Source: Prosthecobacter vanneervenii (GTDB lineage Bacteria > Verrucomicrobiota > Verrucomicrobiia > Verrucomicrobiales > Verrucomicrobiaceae). Taken from it: a stretch of 64,000 nucleotides of DNA. Positions within the stretch are counted from its first letter, which is position 1, and every line of letters begins with the position of its first letter. The notes below the pieces were generated by a model that saw only the letters and a list, made by a program, of their open reading frames with translations, had not been told where the DNA came from and ran no database searches. This document shows positions 53,702 through 63,744 of the stretch, in pieces. Location of the stretch: positions 620,001 to 684,000 of the forward strand of contig NZ_JACHIG010000001.1 in the NCBI RefSeq assembly GCF_014203095.1. Direction: 5' to 3'. The position numbers and the translations under genes are program-made.

Positions 53702-55660
53702 ATGGCCAAAATACGCATTCTTCCAGACGCACTCGCCAGCCAGGTGGCGGCAGGTGAGGTCGTGGAGCGCCCTGCCGCCCTGGTGCGGGAACTGGTGGAA
53801 AACAGCCTGGACGCCGGAGCACGCCATATCGAGGTGCACGCCCAGCGCGGCGGCATCGCGATGATTCGCATTGTGGATGATGGTTCTGGAATGGACCGGG
53901 AGGATGCCATGCTGTGCCTAGAGCGCCACGCCACCAGCAAGATACGGACCAAGGAGGACCTGGGAGCGATTCACACCTTTGGATTTCGTGGAGAGGCGCT
54001 GCCCAGCATCGCCAGTGTGTCCCGCTTCCGACTGGCCACGAGGGAAAAAACGGCGCTGGTGGGAACGGAGATCGAGGTGAACGGCGGCAAAATGGTGGCC
54101 GTGCGCGACCATGGCGGCGCTCCGGGGACTGTTGTGGAGGCGCGATCGCTGTTTTTCAATGTGCCAGCAAGGCGCAAGTTTCTACGCACGGAGAATACGG
54201 AATTTGCCCATGTGGAGCAGCAGTTGCGTCTGCATGCGATCGCGAATCCGCAGGTGGCTTTCACACTGACCCATAATGGCGATCTGGTGCTGCACCTGCC
54301 AGCCACCCGGGACATGCTGGAGCGCATTCGCGGCCTGGTGGGCGATGAACTGGCCTCACGCCTTCTCAAAGTGGAGGAGACCACCCTGCACGGCGTAACG
54401 ATTTCCGGCTATATCGGTGGCCCAGGCATGAGCCGCTCCAACCGGCAGATGCAGACCACCTATCTGAACGGCCGTCCCATCGAGAGCGCCAGCATCTCCT
54501 ACGGTCTGCGGGAGGGCTACCACACGGCGCTGATGAAGGGTCAGCATCCGGTGACCTTCCTCTTCATCCAGATGGATGCACAGGCCTTTGATGTGAACGT
54601 GCACCCAGCCAAGAAAGAGGTGCGCTTTCATGACGGCAACAGCGTGCGAGAGGCCATTGCCCGCTGCGTGAGTCGCACGCTGGAAAAGGCCGCCAAGCTG
54701 CCGACTGGCCACGCCCCTGCACGTCCGGCACCGATTCCGCACGCAGCCGGCAGCACCCCCACCCTGCCCAGCAGCCGGCAGGAGCAGTTTGACATGCCTG
54801 TGGCAGCTTCGTCTGCGCCGCTGCGAAATATTGAACCGGCTCGTCCGCAGGTGCCCGCAAGTACTCCTACATCGGTCGTCTCGCATCGCGTAGCGGATGT
54901 GCTGGCAAGGATCGCCGCTGCACGCACCCCTGCAGCGCCACCGCTCCCAGCAGAAACTGCCGCTACTGAAGAAGAAAAAGCCGAAGAACCCCAGCAGCCG
55001 CAAATCGCCAGCCCGGAGGAAGAAACCGAGGAGCACCCTCAGGAGGCAGTCGTCGACACGAAGGCACCTGAAGCGCCGGATTTCCGCATCATCGGCGTGC
55101 TGCAAAAGCTCTATGTGCTGATGGAGAGCAAGGAGGGGCTGGTGCTGATGGACCAGCACGCCGCACACGAGCGGGTAAACTTTGAAAAGTTCCGCCGCGC
55201 CATTGAATCCGGCGGTGTCCCCTGCCAGCGGCTGCTCATGCCGATCACGCTGCAGACGACTCCACGGGACGCCGACCTGCTGAAGCAAAACCTGACCTCG
55301 CTGAACCGTCTGGGCATCGAGATCGAGCCCTTTGGCCCCAATATTTTCAAGGTGGAGACCCTGCCCTCCTTTCTGAAAACGGATGATCCTTCCGCGTGGC
55401 TGGACCAGGTCATCGAGGAGCTCAGCAGCCTGAGTTCCAAATCCTCCAGCCTGCGCTTGAGCGAAGACGCCATCGCCACCATCGCCTGCCGCGCCTCGGT
55501 GAAGAGCAACGACGTGCTCTCCATTCCTGAACTGCAAGCCTTGTTGAAGGATCTCTTTGCCTGCGAGATGCCCTACTGCTGCCCGCATGGCCGCCCCACG
55601 CTGGTGCAGATCTCCACCTCAGAGCTTGAGCGGAAGTTTGGGCGGCGTGCGCCGGGCTGA
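53702..55660 (+). CDS. mutL: DNA mismatch repair endonuclease MutL
   Basis: Links MutS mismatch recognition to strand incision. At 652 residues it has a GHKL ATPase N-terminus (GEVVERPAALVRELVENSLDAGA, DDGSGM, TFGFRGEALPSIASV), a Pro/Glu-rich linker (about 345-455) and a dimerisation domain with the latent endonuclease metal motif DQHAAHE (484-490), then ACRASVK and CPHGRPT. The endonuclease motifs suggest a MutH-independent mismatch repair system. ATG 53702 follows a 136-base intergenic region shared with erpA. Confidence 0.95.
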   Translation: MAKIRILPDALASQVAAGEVVERPAALVRELVENSLDAGARHIEVHAQRGGIAMIRIVDDGSGMDREDAMLCLERHATSKIRTKEDLGAIHTFGFRGEALPSIASVSRFRLATREKTALVGTEIEVNGGKMVAVRDHGGAPGTVVEARSLFFNVPARRKFLRTENTEFAHVEQQLRLHAIANPQVAFTLTHNGDLVLHLPATRDMLERIRGLVGDELASRLLKVEETTLHGVTISGYIGGPGMSRSNRQMQTTYLNGRPIESASISYGLREGYHTALMKGQHPVTFLFIQMDAQAFDVNVHPAKKEVRFHDGNSVREAIARCVSRTLEKAAKLPTGHAPARPAPIPHAAGSTPTLPSSRQEQFDMPVAASSAPLRNIEPARPQVPASTPTSVVSHRVADVLARIAAARTPAAPPLPAETAATEEEKAEEPQQPQIASPEEETEEHPQEAVVDTKAPEAPDFRIIGVLQKLYVLMESKEGLVLMDQHAAHERVNFEKFRRAIESGGVPCQRLLMPITLQTTPRDADLLKQNLTSLNRLGIEIEPFGPNIFKVETLPSFLKTDDPSAWLDQVIEELSSLSSKSSSLRLSEDAIATIACRASVKSNDVLSIPELQALLKDLFACEMPYCCPHGRPTLVQISTSELERKFGRRAPG

Positions 55661-55738
55661 GTGTGGAATGCAAATCTTGTGATAAGTCTGCAGGAAGGCT
55701 GCGTTAAAGGGGCGCACCCCAAAAAACGCGCACGTCTC

Positions 55739-57034
55739 ATGAATTCCCTTCGCCACGATCTCAGCCGCCGGTCCTTTGTCTCTGGAGCCGCCAAGACCTT
55801 TCTCGGAGTGAGCACCGCAGCGCACTTCGCCCCGCGTGTCATAGCGGCTCCGGGCCAGGGGGCCTCCCCACTGAAGCAGGCGGCGACGGCGCGCAATGTG
55901 ATCTACCTGTACATGAACGGTGGCATGAGCCACCTGGACACCTTTGACCCCAAGCCGGAAAAGACCGACATCATGGGCCTGACGAAGGTGATCAACACCA
56001 ATGTGGATGGCATTCGGGTCTCGAACAATATCCCCCTTATCGCCCGGCAGATGGACAAGCTGGCGGTTGTCCGCAGCATGATGACCACCCAGGGCGCGCA
56101 TGAGCAGGGCAACTACTACCAGCACACCAGCTACACCATGCGCAGCAGCATCCGCCACCCCTCCATGGGTGCGTGGCTGCAGAAGTTTCAAGATCGTGGA
56201 AACCCCACCCTGCCCGGCAGCGTGATGATCGGCAATGACAGCCGCCATCCCGGCGCCGGCTTCTTTGAGAGCCGCTTCGCCCCGCTGATGATCAATGATC
56301 CCGAAAGCGGCATCAACAATGTTAAGACGAATCAGTGGTTCACCGAAGAGCGCTTCGCCAGCCGACTCAACACCGCCAAGCAGCTCGACCGCCAGTTTGC
56401 CGAAACCTATAACGTCAAAAACGTGCGTGCTTATGCCGACATGTATGACGACGCGCTCAAGATGATGAAGAGCGAGGAGCTGAAGGCATTCGACCTGAGC
56501 AGCGAGCCCGAAAAGCTGCGCGACAAGTACGGCAGCGACCGCTTTGGCCAGGGCTGCCTGCTGGCGCGCCGTCTGGTGGAAAATGGAGTGCGCTTTGTCG
56601 AAGTCTCTTTCGGCAGCTGGGACACTCACAACGCCAACTTCACCCGTGTGCCAGAGCTGTGCGACGAGCTGGACTCCGCCCTCAGCACCCTGCTGCAGGA
56701 TCTGGAATCCCGCGGCATGCTGCAGGAGACGCTGGTGGTGCTGGCCACGGAGTTTGGCCGCACGCCGGAGATCAACGCCAACGACGGCCGCGACCACCAT
56801 GCGCGCGGATTCTCCTGCCTGCTGGCGGGCGGCGGCATCCGCGGCGGACAGGTGTATGGAGCCACGGATGACAGCGGTGATGAAGCCACCGTGAACCCGG
56901 TCACGATTCCTGATTTCAACGCAACCATCGCCTACGCACTGGGCATTCCTCTGGACCAAGTGCTGTACAGCCCGAGCAAGCGCCCCTTCACCGTAGCAGA
57001 CAAAGGCAAGCCGCTGACCTCGCTGTTTGGCTAA
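55739..57034 (+). CDS. DUF1501 domain-containing protein (Tat-exported), without DUF1549/1553 partner
   Basis: A 431-residue PVC protein with a twin-arginine signal (LSRRSFVSGAAKTFLGVST), then the DUF1501 fold: RNVIYLYMNGGMSHLDTFDPK, VVRSMMTTQGAHEQGNYYQH, GVRFVEVSFGSWDTHNANF and LVVLATEFGRTPEINANDGR, then DHHARGFSCLLAGGGIRGG. The alkaline-phosphatase-like core suggests a hydrolase, unproven. ATG 55739 is chosen for the RR signal. Unlike the copy at 23370, it follows mutL and has no DUF1549/1553 gene beside it, so the partner may be elsewhere on the chromosome or lost. Confidence 0.87.
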   Translation: MNSLRHDLSRRSFVSGAAKTFLGVSTAAHFAPRVIAAPGQGASPLKQAATARNVIYLYMNGGMSHLDTFDPKPEKTDIMGLTKVINTNVDGIRVSNNIPLIARQMDKLAVVRSMMTTQGAHEQGNYYQHTSYTMRSSIRHPSMGAWLQKFQDRGNPTLPGSVMIGNDSRHPGAGFFESRFAPLMINDPESGINNVKTNQWFTEERFASRLNTAKQLDRQFAETYNVKNVRAYADMYDDALKMMKSEELKAFDLSSEPEKLRDKYGSDRFGQGCLLARRLVENGVRFVEVSFGSWDTHNANFTRVPELCDELDSALSTLLQDLESRGMLQETLVVLATEFGRTPEINANDGRDHHARGFSCLLAGGGIRGGQVYGATDDSGDEATVNPVTIPDFNATIAYALGIPLDQVLYSPSKRPFTVADKGKPLTSLFG

Positions 57035-57226
57035 GAAGGTCAGCCTTCATCAGGCGTCTTCGTGAAGAATTTGTCACTCACCATCGCACTAATGCGAGGT
57101 GAAAAGTGGCTGGAACATCGTAAAAAGGTTAGCCCTGGGGGTGGATTTCTTGTAGTCTGCCATTCAGCGCTTGGAATCCCGGCCTGGCCAAGAAGCCAGG
57201 AGGATCCCCGCCCCTAGTCTTCACGC

Positions 57227-58939
57227 ATGAACGTCATTCTCAAATCAGTCGCGCAGGCCGCCGGGGTGGATGCTGCCGACATGCAGGCCGCACTTGATCA
57301 TGCCTCAGCAGGCGGCATTTCCCCTGCACTGGCACTGGTGGAGAGCGGCGCTGTGGATGAGCGCCAGTTTTCCCGCCATCTGGCGGAGCATCTGCGCTGG
57401 CAGTGGCTGGAATCTCCGCAGCCCCACCCGGATGAAGCAGCGGAGCTCAAGCGCCTCATCCCTGCACGCTTCGCGGTACGGCACCAGATCTACCCTGTCG
57501 GCTTCACCAACGACGAGCCGCAGAGCCAGCGTCGGCTGCTGCTGGCCTGTCACGACCCGTTTGACCTCATCACCAAGCAGGCGGTGGCACGTGTTTCCCA
57601 ACTGCCGGTAAAGTGGTGCCTCACCCCTCGGACAGAACTGCTCAATGCCGTTCAGCAGCTCTACGGGGTGGGTGCGGACACCTTTGACGCGCTGATCGCC
57701 GCTGGCGGAGGAGGCACGGATGACCAGCACCTGCGGGACGAGGCCAATGTCATTGATGACGAGGATGAAGACGCCTCGGTGGTGAAGTTTGTGAATCAGA
57801 TCATCCGTGAAGCGCTGGCGCAGAAGGCCACTGATATTCATGTGGAGCCGCAGCCGGACAGCCTGCGCATCCGCTACCGCATCGACGGCTTCCTGCATGA
57901 GGTGCCGGTGCCGGAAAATATCAAATCCCTGCAGTCATCGGTGATCGCGCGCATCAAGGTGATGAGCAAACTGGACATTGCCGAGAAGCGTCTGCCACAG
58001 GACGGCCGTATCAATCTGAAGGCGGACAACCAGTCCATCGACGTCCGTGTGGCCTGCATCCCCAGTGTGGAGGGCGAGTCCATCAGCCTGCGTCTGCTGG
58101 GCCAGGAGCGCTTTACTCTCGATCGCCTGGGCCTGAGCGATGAACTACGGGAGCGCATCGAAGTCCTGCTGGCCAAGCCCAACGGTATTGTGCTTGTGAC
58201 AGGTCCTACAGGTTCCGGCAAATCGACCACTCTTTACACCTTCCTCTCCCAGCTCAATAGTGTGCACCGCCGCATCGTCACCATTGAGGACCCGGTGGAA
58301 AACAAGCTGCCAGGCATCGTGCAGATCCCGGTGAAAAGCGAGATCGGCCTCACCTTTGCCAGCGGCCTGCGCAGCATTCTGCGCGGCGACCCCAACGTTG
58401 TGATGGTGGGGGAAATTCGTGACCTGGAGACAGCGGAGATCGCGGTGCGTGCATCGCTCACGGGCCATCTGGTCTTCTCCACGCTGCATACCAATGACGC
58501 GGTGGCGGGAATCACACGTTTGATCGAAATGGGGGTCAAACCCTTCCTGGTCAGCTCGGCAGTGCGCGCTTTCATCGCCCAGCGACTGGTGCGCTGTCTG
58601 TGCTCTGCGTGCAAAGAGCCTGCGAACTACAAGCGGGAAGACTTTTTGAAGCTCGGCTTTCCTGAAGCAAAGAACCTCAAGCTGTACCGTGCGGCGCGCG
58701 GCGGCTGCCAGCAATGCCGTGGCACAGGCTACTCGGGCCGTGTGGCACTCTACGAGATCGCACTCATGACGCCGACGATGCAGACGCTCGTCTCTGAACG
58801 TGCGTCCGAGGCGGATCTGCAGACGCAGGCACGCAAAGACGGATTTGTCCCCATGCGAGAGTACGGACTGAAGAAGGCTGCTGCCGGCGTGACGACGCTG
58901 GAAGAAGTGGCACGTGTGACCAGCGAGGAGTTTGAGTGA
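57227..58939 (+). CDS. gspE: type II secretion / type IV pilus ATPase, GspE family
   Basis: Hexameric cytoplasmic ATPase that drives pseudopilus assembly. At 570 residues it has an N-terminal T2SSE/MshEN domain (about 1-150), then the motor: VKFVNQIIREALAQKATDIH, Walker A GPTGSGKST (326-334), Asp box TIEDPVE, Walker B GDPNVVMVGEIRD, His box GHLVFSTLHTNDA, and the tetracysteine zinc loop CLCSACKE ... GCQQCRGTG. ATG 57227; AGGAGG at 57198-57203 is too far upstream to be a normal binding site. It overlaps gspF (TGATG). First gene of a gspEFGHIJ block. Confidence 0.92.
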   Translation: MNVILKSVAQAAGVDAADMQAALDHASAGGISPALALVESGAVDERQFSRHLAEHLRWQWLESPQPHPDEAAELKRLIPARFAVRHQIYPVGFTNDEPQSQRRLLLACHDPFDLITKQAVARVSQLPVKWCLTPRTELLNAVQQLYGVGADTFDALIAAGGGGTDDQHLRDEANVIDDEDEDASVVKFVNQIIREALAQKATDIHVEPQPDSLRIRYRIDGFLHEVPVPENIKSLQSSVIARIKVMSKLDIAEKRLPQDGRINLKADNQSIDVRVACIPSVEGESISLRLLGQERFTLDRLGLSDELRERIEVLLAKPNGIVLVTGPTGSGKSTTLYTFLSQLNSVHRRIVTIEDPVENKLPGIVQIPVKSEIGLTFASGLRSILRGDPNVVMVGEIRDLETAEIAVRASLTGHLVFSTLHTNDAVAGITRLIEMGVKPFLVSSAVRAFIAQRLVRCLCSACKEPANYKREDFLKLGFPEAKNLKLYRAARGGCQQCRGTGYSGRVALYEIALMTPTMQTLVSERASEADLQTQARKDGFVPMREYGLKKAAAGVTTLEEVARVTSEEFE

Positions 58940-60174
58940 TGCCAGCCTTTGCCTACCAAGCCCTGTCCGCTGACGGATCGGTCAAAGCCGGAACCATTGA
59001 AGCTGCCGACCGCAGCGATGCCCTGCGCCAGCTGGCGCGGCGTGGGCTGCAGGCACGTTCCATTCAGTCCCAATCGCATGGCCAGGCCGCAGCGGCCACC
59101 GCAGAGAAAAAAGCCCAGCCAGCCGAACCAAACTCGCTCGCACTCAACAAGGCAGATGTCATCCGCTTCACGGAAGACATGGGAGACCTGCTGTCTTCCG
59201 GACTCCAGGTGGAGCAGGCCCTGCACGCGATGGAAAACCGCAGCGCCTCCAAGCTCGGCACACTGGCCGGACAAGCACGCGAACTGGTGCGCAATGGCGT
59301 GCCTCTTTCCTCCGCACTGCGTCAGGCCTCCTCAGCCTTTGACGAGCTTTACTGCAACATGATCGCCGCCGGGGAAAACAGCGGCGCTTTGGACGAGATC
59401 ATGGACCGGCAGGCAAGGCATCTGCGGCTGATGGAGTCCGTGCACGCCAAGGTGGTTGGGGCACTGATCTACCCGGCCTTTTTGTTTGCCACAGGAGCGG
59501 CGCTGGCGGTCATCATGGTGACCTACCTGCTGCCCAAGATGGCAGGCCTGCTGACAGGTACTGGCAAGGAGCCACCACTGATGATCAGGCTGAGCCTGGC
59601 CCTGTCCGAAATCCTGCGAGGCTACTGGTGGGCACTGGCCATCCTGCTGGCACTGGTGGTCATGTCCCTGGTGGCTGTGCACAAGACGCCCGCCTTCAAG
59701 TCCTGGTGGCACAAGCTCATGATCAGCCTGCCCGCCATCCGCGACATCACACGGGCGCACTTTGAGCTTCAGTTCTTTGAAACCCTGGGCAGCCTTCTGC
59801 GTGGTGGCGTGCCTCTGCTGCCTGCACTGGAGCTGGTGCGGCGCGCCATTACCAACCTGCACCTGAAACATGCTCTTTCTCAGGCTGAGGTGCTGGTCCA
59901 GGAGGGGGCATCTCTGAGTCACGCCATGAAAAAGACCAAGGCCCTCGACTCCCAGGCCATCGATGTCATCCGCATCGGCGAAGACACCGGGCACCTGTCC
60001 GAGGTTCTGGGAAAGGCCGCCGCGCGCATGGACACCCAGCTTTCCCGCGTGATCGAGCGGGCCACAGCCCTCATCCAGCCCTGCCTGCTCATGATCATGG
60101 CGGTACTTGTAGGTGGGCTCGTTTGGACGATGATCAACATAGTCTTTTCCACCCTCAACCAGCTCAAGCACTGA
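58939..60174 (+). CDS. gspF: type II secretion inner-membrane protein GspF
   Basis: Platform protein of the secretion machine, 411 residues. It has two T2SSF domains: ALNKADVIRFTEDMGDLLSSGLQVEQAL ahead of the first helix, and RDITRAHFELQFFETLGSLLRGGVPL in the second half. Helices are at about 168-190 (IYPAFLFATGAALAVIMVTYL), 218-240 and 375-400. The N-terminal DGSVKAGTIEAADRSDALRQL is the usual PilC/GspF start. ATG 58939 overlaps the gspE stop. Followed by the pseudopilin genes. Confidence 0.92.
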   Translation: MPAFAYQALSADGSVKAGTIEAADRSDALRQLARRGLQARSIQSQSHGQAAAATAEKKAQPAEPNSLALNKADVIRFTEDMGDLLSSGLQVEQALHAMENRSASKLGTLAGQARELVRNGVPLSSALRQASSAFDELYCNMIAAGENSGALDEIMDRQARHLRLMESVHAKVVGALIYPAFLFATGAALAVIMVTYLLPKMAGLLTGTGKEPPLMIRLSLALSEILRGYWWALAILLALVVMSLVAVHKTPAFKSWWHKLMISLPAIRDITRAHFELQFFETLGSLLRGGVPLLPALELVRRAITNLHLKHALSQAEVLVQEGASLSHAMKKTKALDSQAIDVIRIGEDTGHLSEVLGKAAARMDTQLSRVIERATALIQPCLLMIMAVLVGGLVWTMINIVFSTLNQLKH

Positions 60175-60188
60175 CACTTTTCCAACCC

Positions 60189-60626
60189 ATGAAACACATC
60201 CACGCATCCAGCCCACGCTTCAGCACCAAAGCCTTTACCCTGCTCGAGATGATGGTCGTGCTGCTCATCATCGCCCTCATTCTGGGTGCCGTAGCGGTGA
60301 TGGTGCAGGGCATTGAAGGCAACGCCCAGGACGTCACGACCCAGTCCAAGATCAAAGGCATCGAATCCGCGCTGACCTCTTACAAGCTCGGCGCCATGAT
60401 GTATCCCACCCAGGCCCAGGGTTTGGATGCACTGGTGACACGTCCAACCGCCGAGCCCAAACCCAAGCGCTGGAAGCAACTGGCCAAGCCTGAAGGCCTC
60501 CTCGACCCCTGGGGACACAAGCTGGTCTATCGCAATCCAGGCAAACACAACCCCGCAGGATACGATGTCTTCTCCCTCGGCGCTGACGGTGTCGAAAACA
60601 CCGAGGATGACATCGGCAACTGGTAA
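60189..60626 (+). CDS. gspG: type II secretion major pseudopilin GspG
   Basis: Major pseudopilin, 145 residues. The prepilin cleavage site is KAFTLLEMMVVLLIIALILG with cleavage before Phe and the +5 Glu. The C-terminal half has the GspG core: LTSYKLGAMMYPTQAQGLDAL, then LLDPWGHKLVYRNPGKHN and the calcium-loop-like DVFSLGADGVENTEDDIGNW. ATG 60189 follows gspF by 14 bases. Its prepilin peptidase (GspO/PilD) is not in the window. Confidence 0.93.
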   Translation: MKHIHASSPRFSTKAFTLLEMMVVLLIIALILGAVAVMVQGIEGNAQDVTTQSKIKGIESALTSYKLGAMMYPTQAQGLDALVTRPTAEPKPKRWKQLAKPEGLLDPWGHKLVYRNPGKHNPAGYDVFSLGADGVENTEDDIGNW

Positions 60627-60653
60627 GCTCAGCCAACCTCATCCCCCTTGGGC

Positions 60654-61064
60654 ATGCCCTCTCGCGCCGCTGCTTTCACGCTGCTGGAGATGATCGTGGT
60701 GCTTGCCATCGCGTCCCTCGTCATCGGCATCGGTGTGGGAGCGATCCAACGCATCAACGAGGACCACCAGTTGTTAAAAGTAGCGCATGAAGCGGAGAGC
60801 GTGCTGATGCAGGCAATGACCCGCACAGTGGCCACTGCCCAAGGCCAGCAGGTGGAGCTGGACGAACTGGCCAAAGGCATGAAGCTGACGGTGAAGCGTG
60901 CTGGAGCCAGCATCTTTGTCACCTCCCGCAATCAACGTCTTTTTCTGCGCCCAGGACGCCTGTGCGAACCCCTGACGCTGCGCTGGCAGCAAGGAGATGC
61001 TGCCGTGACAGCCGTCCTGGACCCGCTGACCGCCACCTTTCAAGACATGGAGGAAACCCCATGA
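60654..61064 (+). CDS. gspH: type II secretion minor pseudopilin, GspH-like
   Basis: A 136-residue prepilin-like protein. Cleavage motif AAFTLLEMIVVLAIASLVIG, then a helix and a small beta domain (MKLTVKRAGASIFVTSRNQRLF). The gene position between gspG and gspI and its size fit GspH; the globular part is short and divergent. The ATG at 60654 (MPSRAAAF) is chosen over a TTG six bases earlier. Its stop overlaps the gspI start (ATGA). Confidence 0.82.
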   Translation: MPSRAAAFTLLEMIVVLAIASLVIGIGVGAIQRINEDHQLLKVAHEAESVLMQAMTRTVATAQGQQVELDELAKGMKLTVKRAGASIFVTSRNQRLFLRPGRLCEPLTLRWQQGDAAVTAVLDPLTATFQDMEETP

Positions 61065-61447
61065 AGAGAGAGGGCTTCACCCTGCTGGAGACGCTGCTGG
61101 CCATCATTGTTTTCAGCATGGCCGTGGTGGCGCTGGTGGAGGCGGTGCACCAACTCGGAGAAAACACTCTGCAGCGACAGCATGAGGCTGCCATCCAAGA
61201 GCGCATGCGCTCCATCCTGCTCGAGCAGACACGCATTTTCGTTCAAAATCCCCCTGAGGAGATGAAGATCAAGGAAGGTCTGATCACCTACACCGTGCGA
61301 CGCACCCCGCTGGAGCTTTCAGACCGTAACGGGCAGGCGATTCAGGGCATCTTCGAGGTCAGCGTCACGGCAGACTGGATGGAAGGCCGCACCCCGCAGC
61401 AAGCCAGCACTGAAACCTGGCTCTACCCCCCGCTCTTCCAGCCATGA
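61061..61447 (+). CDS. gspI: type II secretion minor pseudopilin, GspI-like
   Basis: A 128-residue prepilin with the motif KREGFTLLETLLAIIVFSMA and a conserved extended stretch (ALVEAVHQLGENTLQRQHEA). The remainder is a short beta-rich domain (YTVRRTPLELSDRNGQAIQG). It probably helps to start the pseudopilus tip with GspJ. ATG 61061; a longer frame upstream overlaps gspH in another frame and is not used. The stop overlaps the gspJ start. Confidence 0.82.
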   Translation: MKREGFTLLETLLAIIVFSMAVVALVEAVHQLGENTLQRQHEAAIQERMRSILLEQTRIFVQNPPEEMKIKEGLITYTVRRTPLELSDRNGQAIQGIFEVSVTADWMEGRTPQQASTETWLYPPLFQP

Positions 61448-62220
61448 AAGCCCCCCGGCTAAAAGCACTGCGGAGCAGCCGCAGCAAGGCATTCACTCTG
61501 CTGGAGATGATCATCGTCCTGGGCATCACCGCCCTGGTGATCACCGCCATCTACACGATCACGCAGGGCACCCTGACCCTGGCGGATGATGTGCACCGCG
61601 CCGAAGCACGAGACACGCGCAAGCATGCTTTTGCGACCTTTTGCGAATCTTTGTTCACCGCTCTTCCAGCCACCTCGACGCTGAACCTGAAGACCACCCA
61701 GTCTGGCGGGCAGTACCTGCACGAGCTGGAACTGCAGAATGTCCCCTCTCCTTTTGACGGAACGCCCAACTTCATCGTCAAGCTCTACACCCAGGGATTG
61801 GCCGGAGGCGGCATGCGGCTGTTGCTCTCATGCCAACCGATGCCCAACCCGAACGATGTGCTCAAAAACAAGCCAGCCAACGTCACCACCGTCGTGCTGT
61901 TTGAGGAATTGCTTCAATGCGACTGGCGCCTCTACGTACCCGCCACACAGCAGTGGGTCACGGTCTGGGCGGAGGAGAACCCCACCGCTGCACCGATGGT
62001 TTTTCAACATCCGCCTCTCGTGGAGTTGGTGCTGGAGCAGCCAGGGGAAGAAAGCCTCCGACAGGTCTTCTGGATAGCCCCGTCCCAGCCTCTGACACTG
62101 ATCCAGCCTGCTCCGGTTGGCAACACACTGCCCAACGGGCAGCCTGCTGCGCAGATACCCAACGGGCAGATCAATGTACAGGCCCCTGCCCTGCCCAGCG
62201 GCCAGACCGGCCTTCGCTGA
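61444..62220 (+). CDS. gspJ: type II secretion minor pseudopilin, GspJ-like
   Basis: A 258-residue prepilin. Cleavage motif SKAFTLLEMIIVLGITALVI follows 15 basic residues, then ITQGTLTLADDVHRAEARDT. The globular part is beta-rich. The C-terminus carries near-repeats (TLPNGQPAAQIPNGQINVQ, then PALPSGQTGLR) not usual for GspJ. Last gene of this block; no gspK, gspC, gspD, gspL or gspM follows, since eno is next after 222 bases. Confidence 0.8.
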   Translation: MKAPRLKALRSSRSKAFTLLEMIIVLGITALVITAIYTITQGTLTLADDVHRAEARDTRKHAFATFCESLFTALPATSTLNLKTTQSGGQYLHELELQNVPSPFDGTPNFIVKLYTQGLAGGGMRLLLSCQPMPNPNDVLKNKPANVTTVVLFEELLQCDWRLYVPATQQWVTVWAEENPTAAPMVFQHPPLVELVLEQPGEESLRQVFWIAPSQPLTLIQPAPVGNTLPNGQPAAQIPNGQINVQAPALPSGQTGLR

Positions 62221-62418
62221 AGCCCCTGCGGGCAGGCTGCGGGTGACAAATGTGTGTCGAAAATCCCTTCTCGCAGGCTTTTCCCCTTCTTGCGCCGGTG
62301 CTGGTGGCTCGCGTCTTGCTGCGCTGCACAAAACTACCATTTGAGCGCTAGCCGCATCCGTGTATGAAGCCTTTCTGGAGATTTCTGGAAACCTTCTTGA
62401 AAAATCCCCATTAATTAG

Positions 62419-63729
<1,311 letters not shown>

Positions 63730-63744
63730 TCCCAGACCCGATCC

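Noticed and set aside
54356..56959. Two long minus-strand frames opposite mutL and the second DUF1501 gene
   Set aside because: Both are shadows; the plus-strand genes are unmistakable.
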